This document shows, in pieces, positions 52,710 through 61,959 of a stretch of DNA of 64,000 bases. How positions within the stretch are numbered: the first letter of the stretch is position 1; each line of letters begins with the position of its first letter. The notes beneath the pieces are model-generated. The model saw nothing but the letters and a program-made list of their open reading frames with translations, was not told where the DNA came from and did not search any database. The DNA comes from Betaproteobacteria bacterium (GTDB lineage Bacteria > Pseudomonadota > Gammaproteobacteria > Burkholderiales > SG8-41). Made by a program: the position numbers and the translations under genes. Where the stretch lies: assembly GCA_028292435.1 (NCBI GenBank), contig JAQGMI010000008.1, positions 1 through 64,000 of the forward strand, in the 5' to 3' direction.

Positions 52710-53717
52710 ATGCTTGCCCGGGCCGCCAATAACTTGTACTGGATGTCGCGCCACATCGAACGCGCCGAAAACACCGCGCGCATGCTCGATGTCACGTACC
52801 GAATGTCGCTGCTGCCTTATCGCGTGCTCGAAGCGGGCCAGGAATGGGCCGACCCGTGGGCGCTGCCGCTCGTGATCACCGGCCGCGCCACTGCGTACTA
52901 CGAACTTTATCCGGAGATTACGCCCAACGAAATGCTGCATTTCATGGTGCTCGATCCGACCAATCCGTCGAGCATTTACTCGTGCATCCAGGCGGCGCGC
53001 GAGAACGCGCGCAACGTGCGCGGCGCGATCACGTCGGAGATGTACGAAGATCTGAACGAATTGTGGCTCGACATGCGCAAGGTCGATTATCCGCATGTCG
53101 AATCGCGCGGCATCAGCGAATTCTTCGACTGGGTCAAGCTGCAGTCTCATCAATTCCGCGGCGTGACCTTCGGCACCATGCTGCGCGATGAAGGCTACCA
53201 GTTCATCCGCCTGGGCACATTCATGGAACGCGCCGACAACACCGCGCGCATCGTCGACGTCAAATACCACACGCTGCTGCCTTCCGCGACCGACGTCGGC
53301 GGCGCGGTCGATTACTATCAGTGGAGCGCGCTGCTGCGCTCGGTCAGCGCGTTCGATTCATATCGCAAGGTTTATCGCGACGCGATCACGCCGATGAGAG
53401 TCGCCGAACTGCTGATCCTGCGCGACGACGTGCCGCGCTCGCTGCACGCATGCATGAACGATATTTATGAGATTTTGCGCAACCTCTCGGACGACAGCCA
53501 GTTCGAGGCCGAACGCCTCGCCGGCGAACTGCACGCGAAATTGCATTACGGCCGCACCCAGCAGATCTTCGATGTAGGACTGCATGAGTACTTGATGGAT
53601 TTCCTCGAGGGCATCAGCGTGCTCGCCGCCGAAATCAACCGCAACTTCCTCGCGCCCGACCTGCTGCCAAACGCCGGTGGCGCGCAGACACAAACACAAA
53701 CCTCTTACTCAGCATGA
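52710..53717 (+). CDS. Alpha-E domain protein
   Basis: 335 residues, nearly all alpha-helical, beginning MLARAANNLYWMSRHIERAENTARML, the hallmark of the alpha-E family (PF04168). A second, similar ERADNTARIVDVKYH occurs around residue 175, an internal repeat. RGVTFGTMLRDEGYQFIRLG is also typical. The family is always found with the permuted ATP-grasp protein and is thought to be its partner; its chemistry is not known. Confidence 0.92.
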   Translation: MLARAANNLYWMSRHIERAENTARMLDVTYRMSLLPYRVLEAGQEWADPWALPLVITGRATAYYELYPEITPNEMLHFMVLDPTNPSSIYSCIQAARENARNVRGAITSEMYEDLNELWLDMRKVDYPHVESRGISEFFDWVKLQSHQFRGVTFGTMLRDEGYQFIRLGTFMERADNTARIVDVKYHTLLPSATDVGGAVDYYQWSALLRSVSAFDSYRKVYRDAITPMRVAELLILRDDVPRSLHACMNDIYEILRNLSDDSQFEAERLAGELHAKLHYGRTQQIFDVGLHEYLMDFLEGISVLAAEINRNFLAPDLLPNAGGAQTQTQTSYSA

Positions 53718-53772
53718 GCGGCAACCATTAGAATAAGCACCTTTACTTCGGGCCGCCCGGGGAATTGTTTCC

Positions 53773-54513
53773 ATGACTTACTGTGTCGCCGTAATGCTCG
53801 ATGCGGGAATGGTGTTCGCGTCGGATTCACGCACCAATGCAGGGGTCGATCAGATCTCGACATTCAGCAAGATGCACATGATCAAACGCGACGGCGAACG
53901 CCTGATCGCGGTATTGAGCTCGGGCAACCTGTCGATCACGCAAAGTGCCATCAATCTGCTCGAGCATCAGTCGCGCAGTACCGAATCCACCAGCACGATC
54001 AACAATGCAACCTCGATGTTCGAGATTGCCGACCTGATCGGCAACGCCCTGCGCGAAGTGCGGCGCCGCGACGGCCCGTACCTTGCGCAAAGCAATATCG
54101 AGGCGGGCGCGTCGTTCGTGGTCGGCGGCCAGATCCGCGGCGAGCCGCAGCGTCTCTTTCACGTCTACAGCGAAGGCAACTTCATCGAGGCCACGCCGGA
54201 AACGCCGTACTTTCAGATCGGCGAAAGCAAGTATGGCAAACCGGTGATCGACCGCGTCGTCAACCGGCACACGAGCCTGATGGACGCGGCGAAATGCGTG
54301 CTTGTGTCGTTCGACTCGACGATGCGCAGCAATATCTCGGTCGGCCTGCCGATCGACATGCTCGTCTATCACAACAACAGCCTGAAGCCGGGCATCGTGC
54401 GCCGCATCGACGAGAGCGATACCTACTTCAACATGATTCACAATCAATGGGGCGAGGGTTTGCGGCGGGTGTTCGCGCAGATTCCGAACCCGCAATGGGA
54501 TGACGCCGGCTAA
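53773..54513 (+). CDS. Anbu proteasome-like peptidase
   Basis: 246 residues of the Ntn-hydrolase (proteasome beta/HslV) fold, Anbu/BPH family. After Met removal the protein starts with Thr (MTYCVAVMLDAGMVFASDSRTN); Asp18 and Lys33 (counting Met) correspond to the catalytic Asp17 and Lys33 region of proteasome subunits, and SSGNLSITQ is the usual Gly-rich strand. No HslU-like or Mpa-like ATPase accompanies it, as usual for Anbu. Substrate is unknown. It is placed 55 bases after the alpha-E gene. Confidence 0.93.
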   Translation: MTYCVAVMLDAGMVFASDSRTNAGVDQISTFSKMHMIKRDGERLIAVLSSGNLSITQSAINLLEHQSRSTESTSTINNATSMFEIADLIGNALREVRRRDGPYLAQSNIEAGASFVVGGQIRGEPQRLFHVYSEGNFIEATPETPYFQIGESKYGKPVIDRVVNRHTSLMDAAKCVLVSFDSTMRSNISVGLPIDMLVYHNNSLKPGIVRRIDESDTYFNMIHNQWGEGLRRVFAQIPNPQWDDAG

Positions 54514-54549
54514 GAGACCGGTCGCCGGACGAGTGCACGGAAACTCGGC

Positions 54550-57500
54550 GTGAGCATCCACGTCGCGCTTAATCACCACACGCGGTACCGCTACGAGCGG
54601 CCGATCCTGCTGTCGCCGCACGAAATCAGGCTGCGGCCGGCGCCGCATTGCCGCACGCCTATCCTCGCGTATTCGCTGACGATCAAGCCGGCCAGGCACT
54701 TCGTGAATTGGCAGCAGGACGTCTACGGCAATTTCATCGCGCGTTACGTGTTTCCGGAGCAGACGCGCGAATTCGAAGTCACCGTCGATCTCGTCGCCGA
54801 CATGACGGTGATCAACCCGTTCGATTTTTTTATCGAGACTTACGCCGAGAAATATCCGTTCAGCTATACCGCTGCGCTGGCGCAGGAACTGACGCCGTTT
54901 CTTGCGATCGACGAGCACGGGCCCGTGCTCGAGGCGTGGCTCGCGCGCTTCAAGGCGCGCGAACTAAAGCCCGGCATGCTCACGATCGACTTCCTGATGG
55001 CGGTGAACCGCAGCCTGCAGGCCGATATCGGGTATCTCGTGCGCATGGAACCCGGCGTGCAGACCTGCGAGCAAACGCTTGGGCTCAAAAGCGGCTCGTG
55101 CCGGGACAGCGGCTGGCTGATGGTGCAGATTCTGCGACATTGCGGGCTCGCGGCGCGCTTTACCTCGGGTTATCTGATTCAATTAACCGCGGACGTCAAA
55201 GCGCTCGACGGCCCATCCGGACCCGAGCGCGATTTCACCGACCTTCACGCCTGGGCTGAAGTGTACATACCGGGTGCTGGCTGGATCGGTCTCGATCCGA
55301 CCTCCGGCCTCCTCGCCGGCGAAGGCCATATACCGCTTGCCTGTACGGCGTCGCCCGGCAGCGCGGCGGCGGTGATCGGCAACATCCTGGGCGACCCGGG
55401 AAAATCGGAATTCGATTTTTCGATGAGCGTCACGCGCGTGCACGAAGATCCGCGCGTTTCCAAACCGTATACCGACGATCAATGGCGCGCCATCGATACG
55501 CTCGGCCGCGCGGTCGACAGCGAACTCGACGCCCATGATGTCCGCCTCACGCAAGGCGGCGAGCCGACTTTCATTTCGATCGACGACATGGAAGGCGCGG
55601 CATGGAATTTCACCGCCCTGTCGCCGGAAAAACTGAAGCTCGCGGCCGCGCTGCAGCAGCGCATGCAGCAGCGCTTGTCGCCCGGCGCGCTGCTGCATTA
55701 CGGCCAGGGCAAATGGTATCCGGGCGAGCCGCTGCCACGGTGGGCGCTCGGCATTTACTGGCGCAAGGACGGCAAGCCGGTATGGCGCAATCAAAACCTG
55801 ATCGCCGTCGAGCGCGCGCAAAATGGCATCCGCGAAGCGCGCCAGTTGATCGACCGCATCGCGGGTGAACTCGGTTTTTCAACGGCGTTCGTGATCCCGG
55901 CGTTCGAAGACACGCTGCGCGCGATCGACAAGGAAAGCGAACTACCGATCAACGTCGATCCGCTCACCGCCAGGCTCGACGAGCCGGGCGAGCGCGCGCG
56001 GCTCGCGACCCAGCTGCGGCGCGGACTCGGCGAACCGGCCGGTTATGTGCTGCCGCTGCGCGCGACCAAACTCGGCGCACGCGCTAAAACGCCCGGGCGC
56101 TGGCTCAGCAGCTTATGGCCGCTGCGGCGCACGCACCTATTGCTCGGGCCCGGGGATTCCGCGCTCGGCTATCGGCTGCCGCTGGGCAGTCTGCCCGAGT
56201 ACAAAGAACCCGAGGACGAGGATAAGCCGCTCGATCCGTTTGCGCCGCTGCCTTACATCGGGCACGAACACGCGGGCGCGCCGCGCGAAATCATCGAACC
56301 GAAACCGCATCCGACGCCAGCGGAGATAGTGCGCACCGCGCTGTGCGTCGAGCCGCGCAACGGCGTCCTGCACATCTACATGCCACCGATCCGGCTGATT
56401 GAAGATTATCTTGCGCTGGTCGCCGCGGTCGAAGCGAGCGCCGAGGCGCTGCATCTCGAGTTGCGCATCGAGGGCTATGAGCCGCCGACCGACTTGCGCA
56501 TGAACGCGTTGCGCATCACGCCGGACCCGGGCGTGATCGAAGTCAACGTGCAGCCTGTGGGGAGCTGGGGCGAACTCGTGGCGAATACGACGGCGCTTTA
56601 CGAGGACGCGCGCGCAACGCGGCTCGCCAGCGAAAAATTCATGCTCGACGGACGCCATACCGGCACTGGCGGGGGCAATCACATCACGCTCGGCGGCGCG
56701 ACGCCACCCGACAGTCCGCTGCTGCGCCGGCCCGATCTTGTAAAAAGCCTTGTCACTTATTGGCAAAACCATCCGGCGCTGTCGTACCTGTTCGCCGGAC
56801 AGTTCGTCGGTCCGACGAGCCAGGCGCCGCGCGTCGATGAAGCGCGCGATGACAATCTGTACGAGCTCGAAATTGCATTTCAGCAGATGGCGCAGCGCCA
56901 GCAGGCCGGCAAAGAGGCGCTCACGCCGTGGCTCGTCGACCGCCTGCTGCGCAACCTGCTCGTCGACCTGACCGGCAATACGCACCGCGCCGAATTCTGT
57001 ATCGACAAACTGTATTCCCCCGATACCTCGGCCGGCCGCCTTGGCCTGCTCGAGTTCCGCGCGTTCGAGATGCCGCCGCATGCGCAGATGAGCCTCGCGC
57101 AAATGCTGCTCTTGCGCGCGCTCGTCGCGCGCTTCTGGCAGACGCCGTATCAGCGGCCGTTGATCCGCTGGGGTACGCAGCTGCACGACCGCTTTATGCT
57201 GCCGCATTTCATCGTCGCCGACATGGGCGACGTCGTACGCGACCTCAAGGGCGCCGGCTACGCGTTCGACCTCAGCTGGTTTACGCCGTTCGTGGAGTTT
57301 CGCTTCCCCCGCTACGGCACTGTCAGCTACAACGATATCCAACTCGAACTGCGCCAGGCGATCGAGCCGTGGAATGTGCTCGGCGAGGAAGTGAGCGCCG
57401 GCGCCACGGCGCGCTACGTCGATTCATCGGTCGAGCGTTTGCAGGTGAAAGTGAGCGGACTCACCGGCACGCGCTATGTCGTGACTTGCAATCAAAGGCA

Positions 57501-57849
57501 GGTGCCGCTGCACCCGACCGGCGTGCCCGGCGAGGCGGTCGCGGGCGTGCGCTATCGCGCGTGGGCGCCGCCGCTCGCACTGCATCCCACCATCGGGCTG
57601 CAGGCGCCGCTCGTCTTCGACATTGTCGACACGTGGAACGGGCGCAGCATCCGCGGCTGCACTTATCACGTTGCGCACCCGGGCGGCCGCAATTACGCGA
57701 CGTTCCCCGTCAATGCGAACGAAGCGGAAGCACGCCGCATCGCGCGCTTCTGGGACCACGGCCATACGCCGGGCGCCCGCACCCTCGAAACGCAATCCGC
57801 GAATCCCGCGTACCCGCTGACCCTCGATCTACGCTGGCACGCGCACTAA
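54550..57849 (+). CDS. Large transglutaminase-like / DUF2126 protein
   Basis: 1099 residues from GTG. The N-terminal transglutaminase_N beta domain begins at once (SIHVALNHHTRYRYERPI), followed by a transglutaminase/cysteine-peptidase core with Cys184 (SGSCRDSGW), His233 (DLHAWAEVYIPG) and Asp249 (GLDPTSG). From about residue 300 comes the large DUF2126 part, with TQGGEPTFIS, GTGGGNHITLGG and HRAEFCIDKLY. The catalytic triad appears intact. It ends the Anbu cluster; lon converges on it 25 bases later. DUF2126 chemistry is unproven, possibly another ligase-like domain. Confidence 0.92.
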   Translation: MSIHVALNHHTRYRYERPILLSPHEIRLRPAPHCRTPILAYSLTIKPARHFVNWQQDVYGNFIARYVFPEQTREFEVTVDLVADMTVINPFDFFIETYAEKYPFSYTAALAQELTPFLAIDEHGPVLEAWLARFKARELKPGMLTIDFLMAVNRSLQADIGYLVRMEPGVQTCEQTLGLKSGSCRDSGWLMVQILRHCGLAARFTSGYLIQLTADVKALDGPSGPERDFTDLHAWAEVYIPGAGWIGLDPTSGLLAGEGHIPLACTASPGSAAAVIGNILGDPGKSEFDFSMSVTRVHEDPRVSKPYTDDQWRAIDTLGRAVDSELDAHDVRLTQGGEPTFISIDDMEGAAWNFTALSPEKLKLAAALQQRMQQRLSPGALLHYGQGKWYPGEPLPRWALGIYWRKDGKPVWRNQNLIAVERAQNGIREARQLIDRIAGELGFSTAFVIPAFEDTLRAIDKESELPINVDPLTARLDEPGERARLATQLRRGLGEPAGYVLPLRATKLGARAKTPGRWLSSLWPLRRTHLLLGPGDSALGYRLPLGSLPEYKEPEDEDKPLDPFAPLPYIGHEHAGAPREIIEPKPHPTPAEIVRTALCVEPRNGVLHIYMPPIRLIEDYLALVAAVEASAEALHLELRIEGYEPPTDLRMNALRITPDPGVIEVNVQPVGSWGELVANTTALYEDARATRLASEKFMLDGRHTGTGGGNHITLGGATPPDSPLLRRPDLVKSLVTYWQNHPALSYLFAGQFVGPTSQAPRVDEARDDNLYELEIAFQQMAQRQQAGKEALTPWLVDRLLRNLLVDLTGNTHRAEFCIDKLYSPDTSAGRLGLLEFRAFEMPPHAQMSLAQMLLLRALVARFWQTPYQRPLIRWGTQLHDRFMLPHFIVADMGDVVRDLKGAGYAFDLSWFTPFVEFRFPRYGTVSYNDIQLELRQAIEPWNVLGEEVSAGATARYVDSSVERLQVKVSGLTGTRYVVTCNQRQVPLHPTGVPGEAVAGVRYRAWAPPLALHPTIGLQAPLVFDIVDTWNGRSIRGCTYHVAHPGGRNYATFPVNANEAEARRIARFWDHGHTPGARTLETQSANPAYPLTLDLRWHAH

Positions 57850-57874
57850 GCGCGTACGCAGCGCCGCGTGGTTA

Positions 57875-60319
57875 TCACGCCGCCTCGGCCCTGACCGCAT
57901 CTGTCGACAGCGCCGCAGCGAGCGCATCGTCGACTTCGGCAACCCACACGAATTTCAGTTTCTCGCGTGCTTCCGCGGGCACGTCTTCGAGATCGCGGCG
58001 ATTGCGCTCGGGCAGCAGCACCGTAGTGATACCGGCACGCATCGCGGCGAGCACTTTTTCCTTCACGCCGCCGATTGGCAATACAAGACCGCGCAAGCTG
58101 ATCTCGCCCGTCATCGCAACGTCGGCGCGCACCGGCCGCCCCGTCAGCAGCGACGACAGCGCGGTGAACATTGCAACGCCGGCGCTCGGTCCGTCTTTCG
58201 GGGTAGCTCCCGCCGGGACGTGCACGTGGATATCGGACTGGTCGAGCAGTTGCTGGTCGATGCCGAGCCGCTGCGCGCGTGCTTTGAGTAAGGATAAAGC
58301 AGCCTGTGCGCTTTCCTTCATCACGTCGCCGAGCTGACCCGTGAGTATCAGCTTGCCGTTGCCCGGCATGCGGCTCGCCTCGATGAACAGAATGTCGCCG
58401 CCGACCGGCGTCCACGCGAGGCCCGTCGCCACGCCCGGCACGCCGGTGCGCATCGCAACATCCGCATCGAATTTCGGCGCGCCGAGTATCGTCGCCAGGT
58501 CGCTGCGTTCGATCTTCACCGCCTCGGCACTGCCTTCGGCGATTCGCACCGCCACATTGCGCAGCACCTTGCCGATTTCACGCTCGAGATTGCGCACGCC
58601 GGCTTCACGCGTGTAATCGTCGATGACTGCGCGCAACGCTTCGTCGCTGATCTCGCACTGCTCGGGTTTCAATCCCGTCGCTTCGTACTGGCGGCCGACG
58701 AGGTAACGCCGCGCGATCTGCTGCTTTTCCTGCGCGGTGTAACCGGGCAGCTGGATGACTTCCATACGGTCGCGCAACGGCCCCGGAATCGTGTCGAGCA
58801 CGTTCGCGGTGCAGATGAACATCACGTCCGACAAATCGAACGGGACCGCGAGATAGTTGTCGCGGAACGTCGAGTTCTGCTCGGGATCCAGCACCTCGAG
58901 TAGCGCCGACGCTGGATCGCCGTGAAAACCACCGGCGCCGAGCTTGTCGACTTCATCGAGCATCATCACGCAGTTGCGCGTTTCCACCTTGCGCAGATTC
59001 TGGATGATCGTGCCCGGCAGCGCGCCTACGTAGGTGCGCCGGTGACCGCGGATTTCCGCTTCGTCATGCACGCCGCCCAGGCTGACCCGCACGAACTTGC
59101 GCCCCGTCGCGCGCGCGATGCTTTGGCCGAGCGAAGTCTTGCCGACACCGGGCGGGCCGGAGAAGCACAAGATGGGACTCTTGCCGGACGGATTCAATTT
59201 GCGCACCGCGAGATATTCGAGGATGCGTTTCTTGATCTTGTCGAGACCGTAGTGATCGGCGTCGAGCGTGCGCCGCGCTTCATTGATATCGATCGCGGTC
59301 GCTTCTTCCGACTTCCACGGCAGTTCGATCAACCAGTCGAGATACGTGCGAATCATCGAGTACTCGCCAGCGCCCTCCGGCATGCGCTCAAGGCGTTTTA
59401 ATTCCTTGCGCGCCTGCTTTTCCACTTCCTCGGGCATCTTCGCTTCGGTGATCGCCTTGTCGAGCTCGGCTATTTCCGCTTTGCTGTCGTCTTCATCGCC
59501 CAGCTCTTTCTGGATCGTGCGCATCTGTTCGCGCAGCAAATGCTCGCGATTGCGGCCTTCGATCGATTCGCGCGTGCGCTCGTCGATGTCGCGCGACACT
59601 TTCAGCACTTCAATCCGATGCGATAAAAGTTCGAGCAGTTTGTCGAGCCGCGCCGTGATGTCGAACGTTTCGAGCAGTTTTTGCTTCTCCTCGGAGCTAA
59701 CGTCCATCAAGCCCGCGATGAAATCGGCGAGCCGCGCCGGGCCCTCGACGCCTTTCAACGCCGTGACCATGTCTTCCGGCACCTGCGGCAGCAATTGCAA
59801 TATCTCGGTTGCGCGCTGCTTCAGATTGAGCGCGCGGCCTTCGATTTCAGGGCCGAATTGGTCCGGCTGCTCGATAATCTGCACGCGTGCGACCGTGTAC
59901 GGATAGCCGTCGAGAAATTGCAGCACGCGGAAGCGCTTGACGCCCTGGCAGATCGCATAGTGCGAACCGTCGGGCGCGGTGATGTAGCGCACGACGTTGG
60001 CGGTCGTGCCGACCCAATGCAAGTCATCAGGCTGGGGCAGGTCGACGTCGGGCTTGGTCTGCAGCAACACGCCGAGTGGACGCTCGAGCCGCACCGCTTC
60101 CTGCGCCGCGGCGCGCGAGCGTTCGCGCCCGACGGTCAACGGCAGCACGACGCCGGGGAACAATACGGCCTGGCGCACCGGCATGATGATCAGCGCATCG
60201 TCAGGCAGCGCACGGGCGCTGCTCGCACGCGACGTATTCGCGGGCGCGCTGTTCTGCGCAGCATGGCCGGCTGCGTCGGCACTCAACGGCGTGATGTTCG
60301 CAATGATGTCTTCGTTCAT
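57875..60319 (-). CDS. lon: ATP-dependent protease Lon
   Basis: 814 residues. An N-terminal substrate-binding LON domain (LIIMPVRQAVLFPGVVLPLTVGRERS) and helical region precede the AAA+ module with Walker A GPPGVGKTS (Lys394) and Walker B MMLDEVDKL. The protease domain has the Ser712/Lys753 dyad in PKDGPSAGVAM and GGVKEKVL. The N-terminus carries about 30 extra Ala/Ser/Asn-rich residues. Its ATG overlaps the hsp20 stop by four bases. It may be a second, stress-linked Lon, since the usual clpX-lon-hupB context is absent. Confidence 0.95.
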   Translation of the reverse strand: MNEDIIANITPLSADAAGHAAQNSAPANTSRASSARALPDDALIIMPVRQAVLFPGVVLPLTVGRERSRAAAQEAVRLERPLGVLLQTKPDVDLPQPDDLHWVGTTANVVRYITAPDGSHYAICQGVKRFRVLQFLDGYPYTVARVQIIEQPDQFGPEIEGRALNLKQRATEILQLLPQVPEDMVTALKGVEGPARLADFIAGLMDVSSEEKQKLLETFDITARLDKLLELLSHRIEVLKVSRDIDERTRESIEGRNREHLLREQMRTIQKELGDEDDSKAEIAELDKAITEAKMPEEVEKQARKELKRLERMPEGAGEYSMIRTYLDWLIELPWKSEEATAIDINEARRTLDADHYGLDKIKKRILEYLAVRKLNPSGKSPILCFSGPPGVGKTSLGQSIARATGRKFVRVSLGGVHDEAEIRGHRRTYVGALPGTIIQNLRKVETRNCVMMLDEVDKLGAGGFHGDPASALLEVLDPEQNSTFRDNYLAVPFDLSDVMFICTANVLDTIPGPLRDRMEVIQLPGYTAQEKQQIARRYLVGRQYEATGLKPEQCEISDEALRAVIDDYTREAGVRNLEREIGKVLRNVAVRIAEGSAEAVKIERSDLATILGAPKFDADVAMRTGVPGVATGLAWTPVGGDILFIEASRMPGNGKLILTGQLGDVMKESAQAALSLLKARAQRLGIDQQLLDQSDIHVHVPAGATPKDGPSAGVAMFTALSSLLTGRPVRADVAMTGEISLRGLVLPIGGVKEKVLAAMRAGITTVLLPERNRRDLEDVPAEAREKLKFVWVAEVDDALAAALSTDAVRAEAA

Positions 60320-60735
60320 GTCTGGTTCGCCTTACGTAGTCTTAATATGAGACAACCGTCATTGAATTCCTGCGTCGCTGCTTCGAGTTGCAGATTCGAC
60401 AGCGCGATTCGGCGCTCGAAGTAACCGTACGGAATTTCCAGCCGCCGTACCGCGCCGCGCTTGCCGGCAAACGGCGCACGGCGTTCGGCGCGCACCACCA
60501 GCACGCCGGATTCGAGCGCAATCTGCACACCTTCGCGCGCTACGCCAGGCAGCGCCATGATGATCACGATCTCGCGCTCGTCCTCGAGAATATCGACCGG
60601 CGGCTCCCAGACGGCGCGCGCGCGCGCCGATGCCGCGAGGCGAAAGAATTGCCGGTGCATGCGGTCGGCCTGATCGAGCAGATCACAGGCCTCCGACCAC
60701 ATCCAGCCCGTTGCATTACGTGCGGACATTGGCAT
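60316..60735 (-). CDS. Hsp20-family small heat-shock protein
   Basis: 139 residues of the alpha-crystallin domain family: EPPVDILEDEREIVIIMALPGVAREGVQIALESGVLVVRAERR, then EIPYGYFERRIALSN and DGCLILRLRK. The C-terminal IxI oligomerisation motif is weak (LILRL). ATG at 60733-60735; a second ATG two codons later is also possible. Translation is coupled to lon by ATGA, and trxC lies 24 bases upstream. Confidence 0.88.
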   Translation of the reverse strand: MPMSARNATGWMWSEACDLLDQADRMHRQFFRLAASARARAVWEPPVDILEDEREIVIIMALPGVAREGVQIALESGVLVVRAERRAPFAGKRGAVRRLEIPYGYFERRIALSNLQLEAATQEFNDGCLILRLRKANQT

Positions 60736-60759
60736 CCATTCCGTTGAAAGTTAATGAAG

Positions 60760-61209
60760 TCACGTGCGCTGCACGCTGTCTTTGATCCAGCCCACGAGGC
60801 CCTGCGCATCGAGTGCGCCCGACTGGCGTGCAACTTCGCGTCCGTTCCTGAATACAACAAGCGTCGGTATGCCGCGAATGCCGAAGCGCGCAGCAAGCGC
60901 CTGCTCGGCTTCGGTGTTCAATTTAGCAAGGCGCACGCCGGGCGCGAGCTGCGCCGCCGCCTGCTCGTACGCCGGCGCCATCATCTTGCACGGCCCGCAC
61001 CACGGCGCCCAGAAATCGACCACGACCGGCAATTCGTTGCTGCCGATGTGGCGGTCGAAATTCGCGGCGTTCAGATCGAATGGCGCAGTCGCCGCCAGCG
61101 GTTCGCCGCAAGTGCCGCATTTGGCACCGGCGCCCAGCCGTTCGCGCAACACGCGATTGGTCGTGCTGCAGTTTTGACAGACTACGTGCAGATGCTCGCT
61201 CATGTTCAT
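60760..61209 (-). CDS. trxC: Thioredoxin 2 (TrxC)
   Basis: 149 residues. The N-terminal zinc ribbon characteristic of TrxC has CQNC and CGTC pairs (VCQNCSTTNRVL and AKCGTCGEPL), and the thioredoxin domain carries the active site WAPWCGPCKMM and the cis-Pro loop GIRGIPTLVVF. AGGA lies seven bases before the ATG at 61209; another ATG at 61203 is possible. A TATAAA -10-like box is at 61232-61237 on the minus strand. It probably leads a trxC-hsp20-lon operon. Confidence 0.94.
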   Translation of the reverse strand: MNMSEHLHVVCQNCSTTNRVLRERLGAGAKCGTCGEPLAATAPFDLNAANFDRHIGSNELPVVVDFWAPWCGPCKMMAPAYEQAAAQLAPGVRLAKLNTEAEQALAARFGIRGIPTLVVFRNGREVARQSGALDAQGLVGWIKDSVQRT

Positions 61210-61413
61210 TCGCCTTTCCTGCGCTCGCCGTTTTATACGACAACGACAAGCCACATGAATTCGAATGTGCGGGCAATTACGCAGGATTCAAGGCGAGGTG
61301 CCGGAACTGTCCGTGCCTAATGACTGCAAGCTAACTATATGGCGCCACTCGCGTGGATTGCGAGCGCGCAGCCGCACGTGCAGAAGCATCGCGGGCCGGT
61401 ATGCGAAAAGTAA

Positions 61414-61833
61414 CTACTCGCCGGGTGTGGTCTTGATCACTCTGCGCTTTGAGCGCACGACGATCGTCGGCTGGCGCGGCTTGCGCTCGCTGACGCCGAC
61501 CGCGTCTTCCGGCTCGGCGCGCCGTAACGCGGGCCTCGGCGCACGTGCGTAGGACTTGGTGCCGGCCTCGGCTCGGGACGCTGATCCCGTCAGCGGCTGC
61601 ACGGTCGAAATCGCGTGCTTGTAAACATGGTCGGACAACTCGCCTTCAAGCAGGATTGCATAATCGTCAAACGAGGTAATGCGCCCCTCAAGCTTCAGCC
61701 CGTTGACCAGGAAGATCGCGACCGCGCGCCGCTCTTTCGCCAATTCGCTCAAAAAGCGATATTGCGCGGGGCGGTGCGGCTCGGCGCTTACCGGCTTGGG
61801 GGGACGGGGTTTTTTTACACCTACTTTTTGCAT
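61414..61833 (-). CDS. Long Hfq-like RNA-binding protein
   Basis: 139 residues. Residues about 22-85 form an Sm/Hfq domain: AQYRFLSELAKERRAVAIFLVNGLKL, GRITSFDDYAILLEG and DHVYKHAISTVQP, keeping the YKHA of Sm2. The Hfq signature QDPFLN is changed to QYRFLS. There is a basic Pro/Lys-rich N-terminal extension and a long basic C-terminal tail (RAEPEDAVGVSERKPRQ to the end). Canonical Hfq is about 80 residues and sits by hflX, not here, so this is likely a second paralogue. Confidence 0.83.
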   Translation of the reverse strand: MQKVGVKKPRPPKPVSAEPHRPAQYRFLSELAKERRAVAIFLVNGLKLEGRITSFDDYAILLEGELSDHVYKHAISTVQPLTGSASRAEAGTKSYARAPRPALRRAEPEDAVGVSERKPRQPTIVVRSKRRVIKTTPGE

Positions 61834-61959
61834 GCTTGTCGACTCGGGATGCGCGCGCGCTCGGCGTGCTGATAGGCTTAATAAAATGGCGGTCTCCCAC
61901 GCCGGCGTTATTGCGGGGACAGCCTCTAGTATACTGCGTCCTTTTTTTGCGTAGCCCTC

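Noticed and set aside
56137..57342. 401-codon minus-strand frame inside the transglutaminase/DUF2126 gene
   Set aside because: Antisense shadow; the plus-strand protein is continuous for 1099 residues with family motifs on both sides of this stretch.
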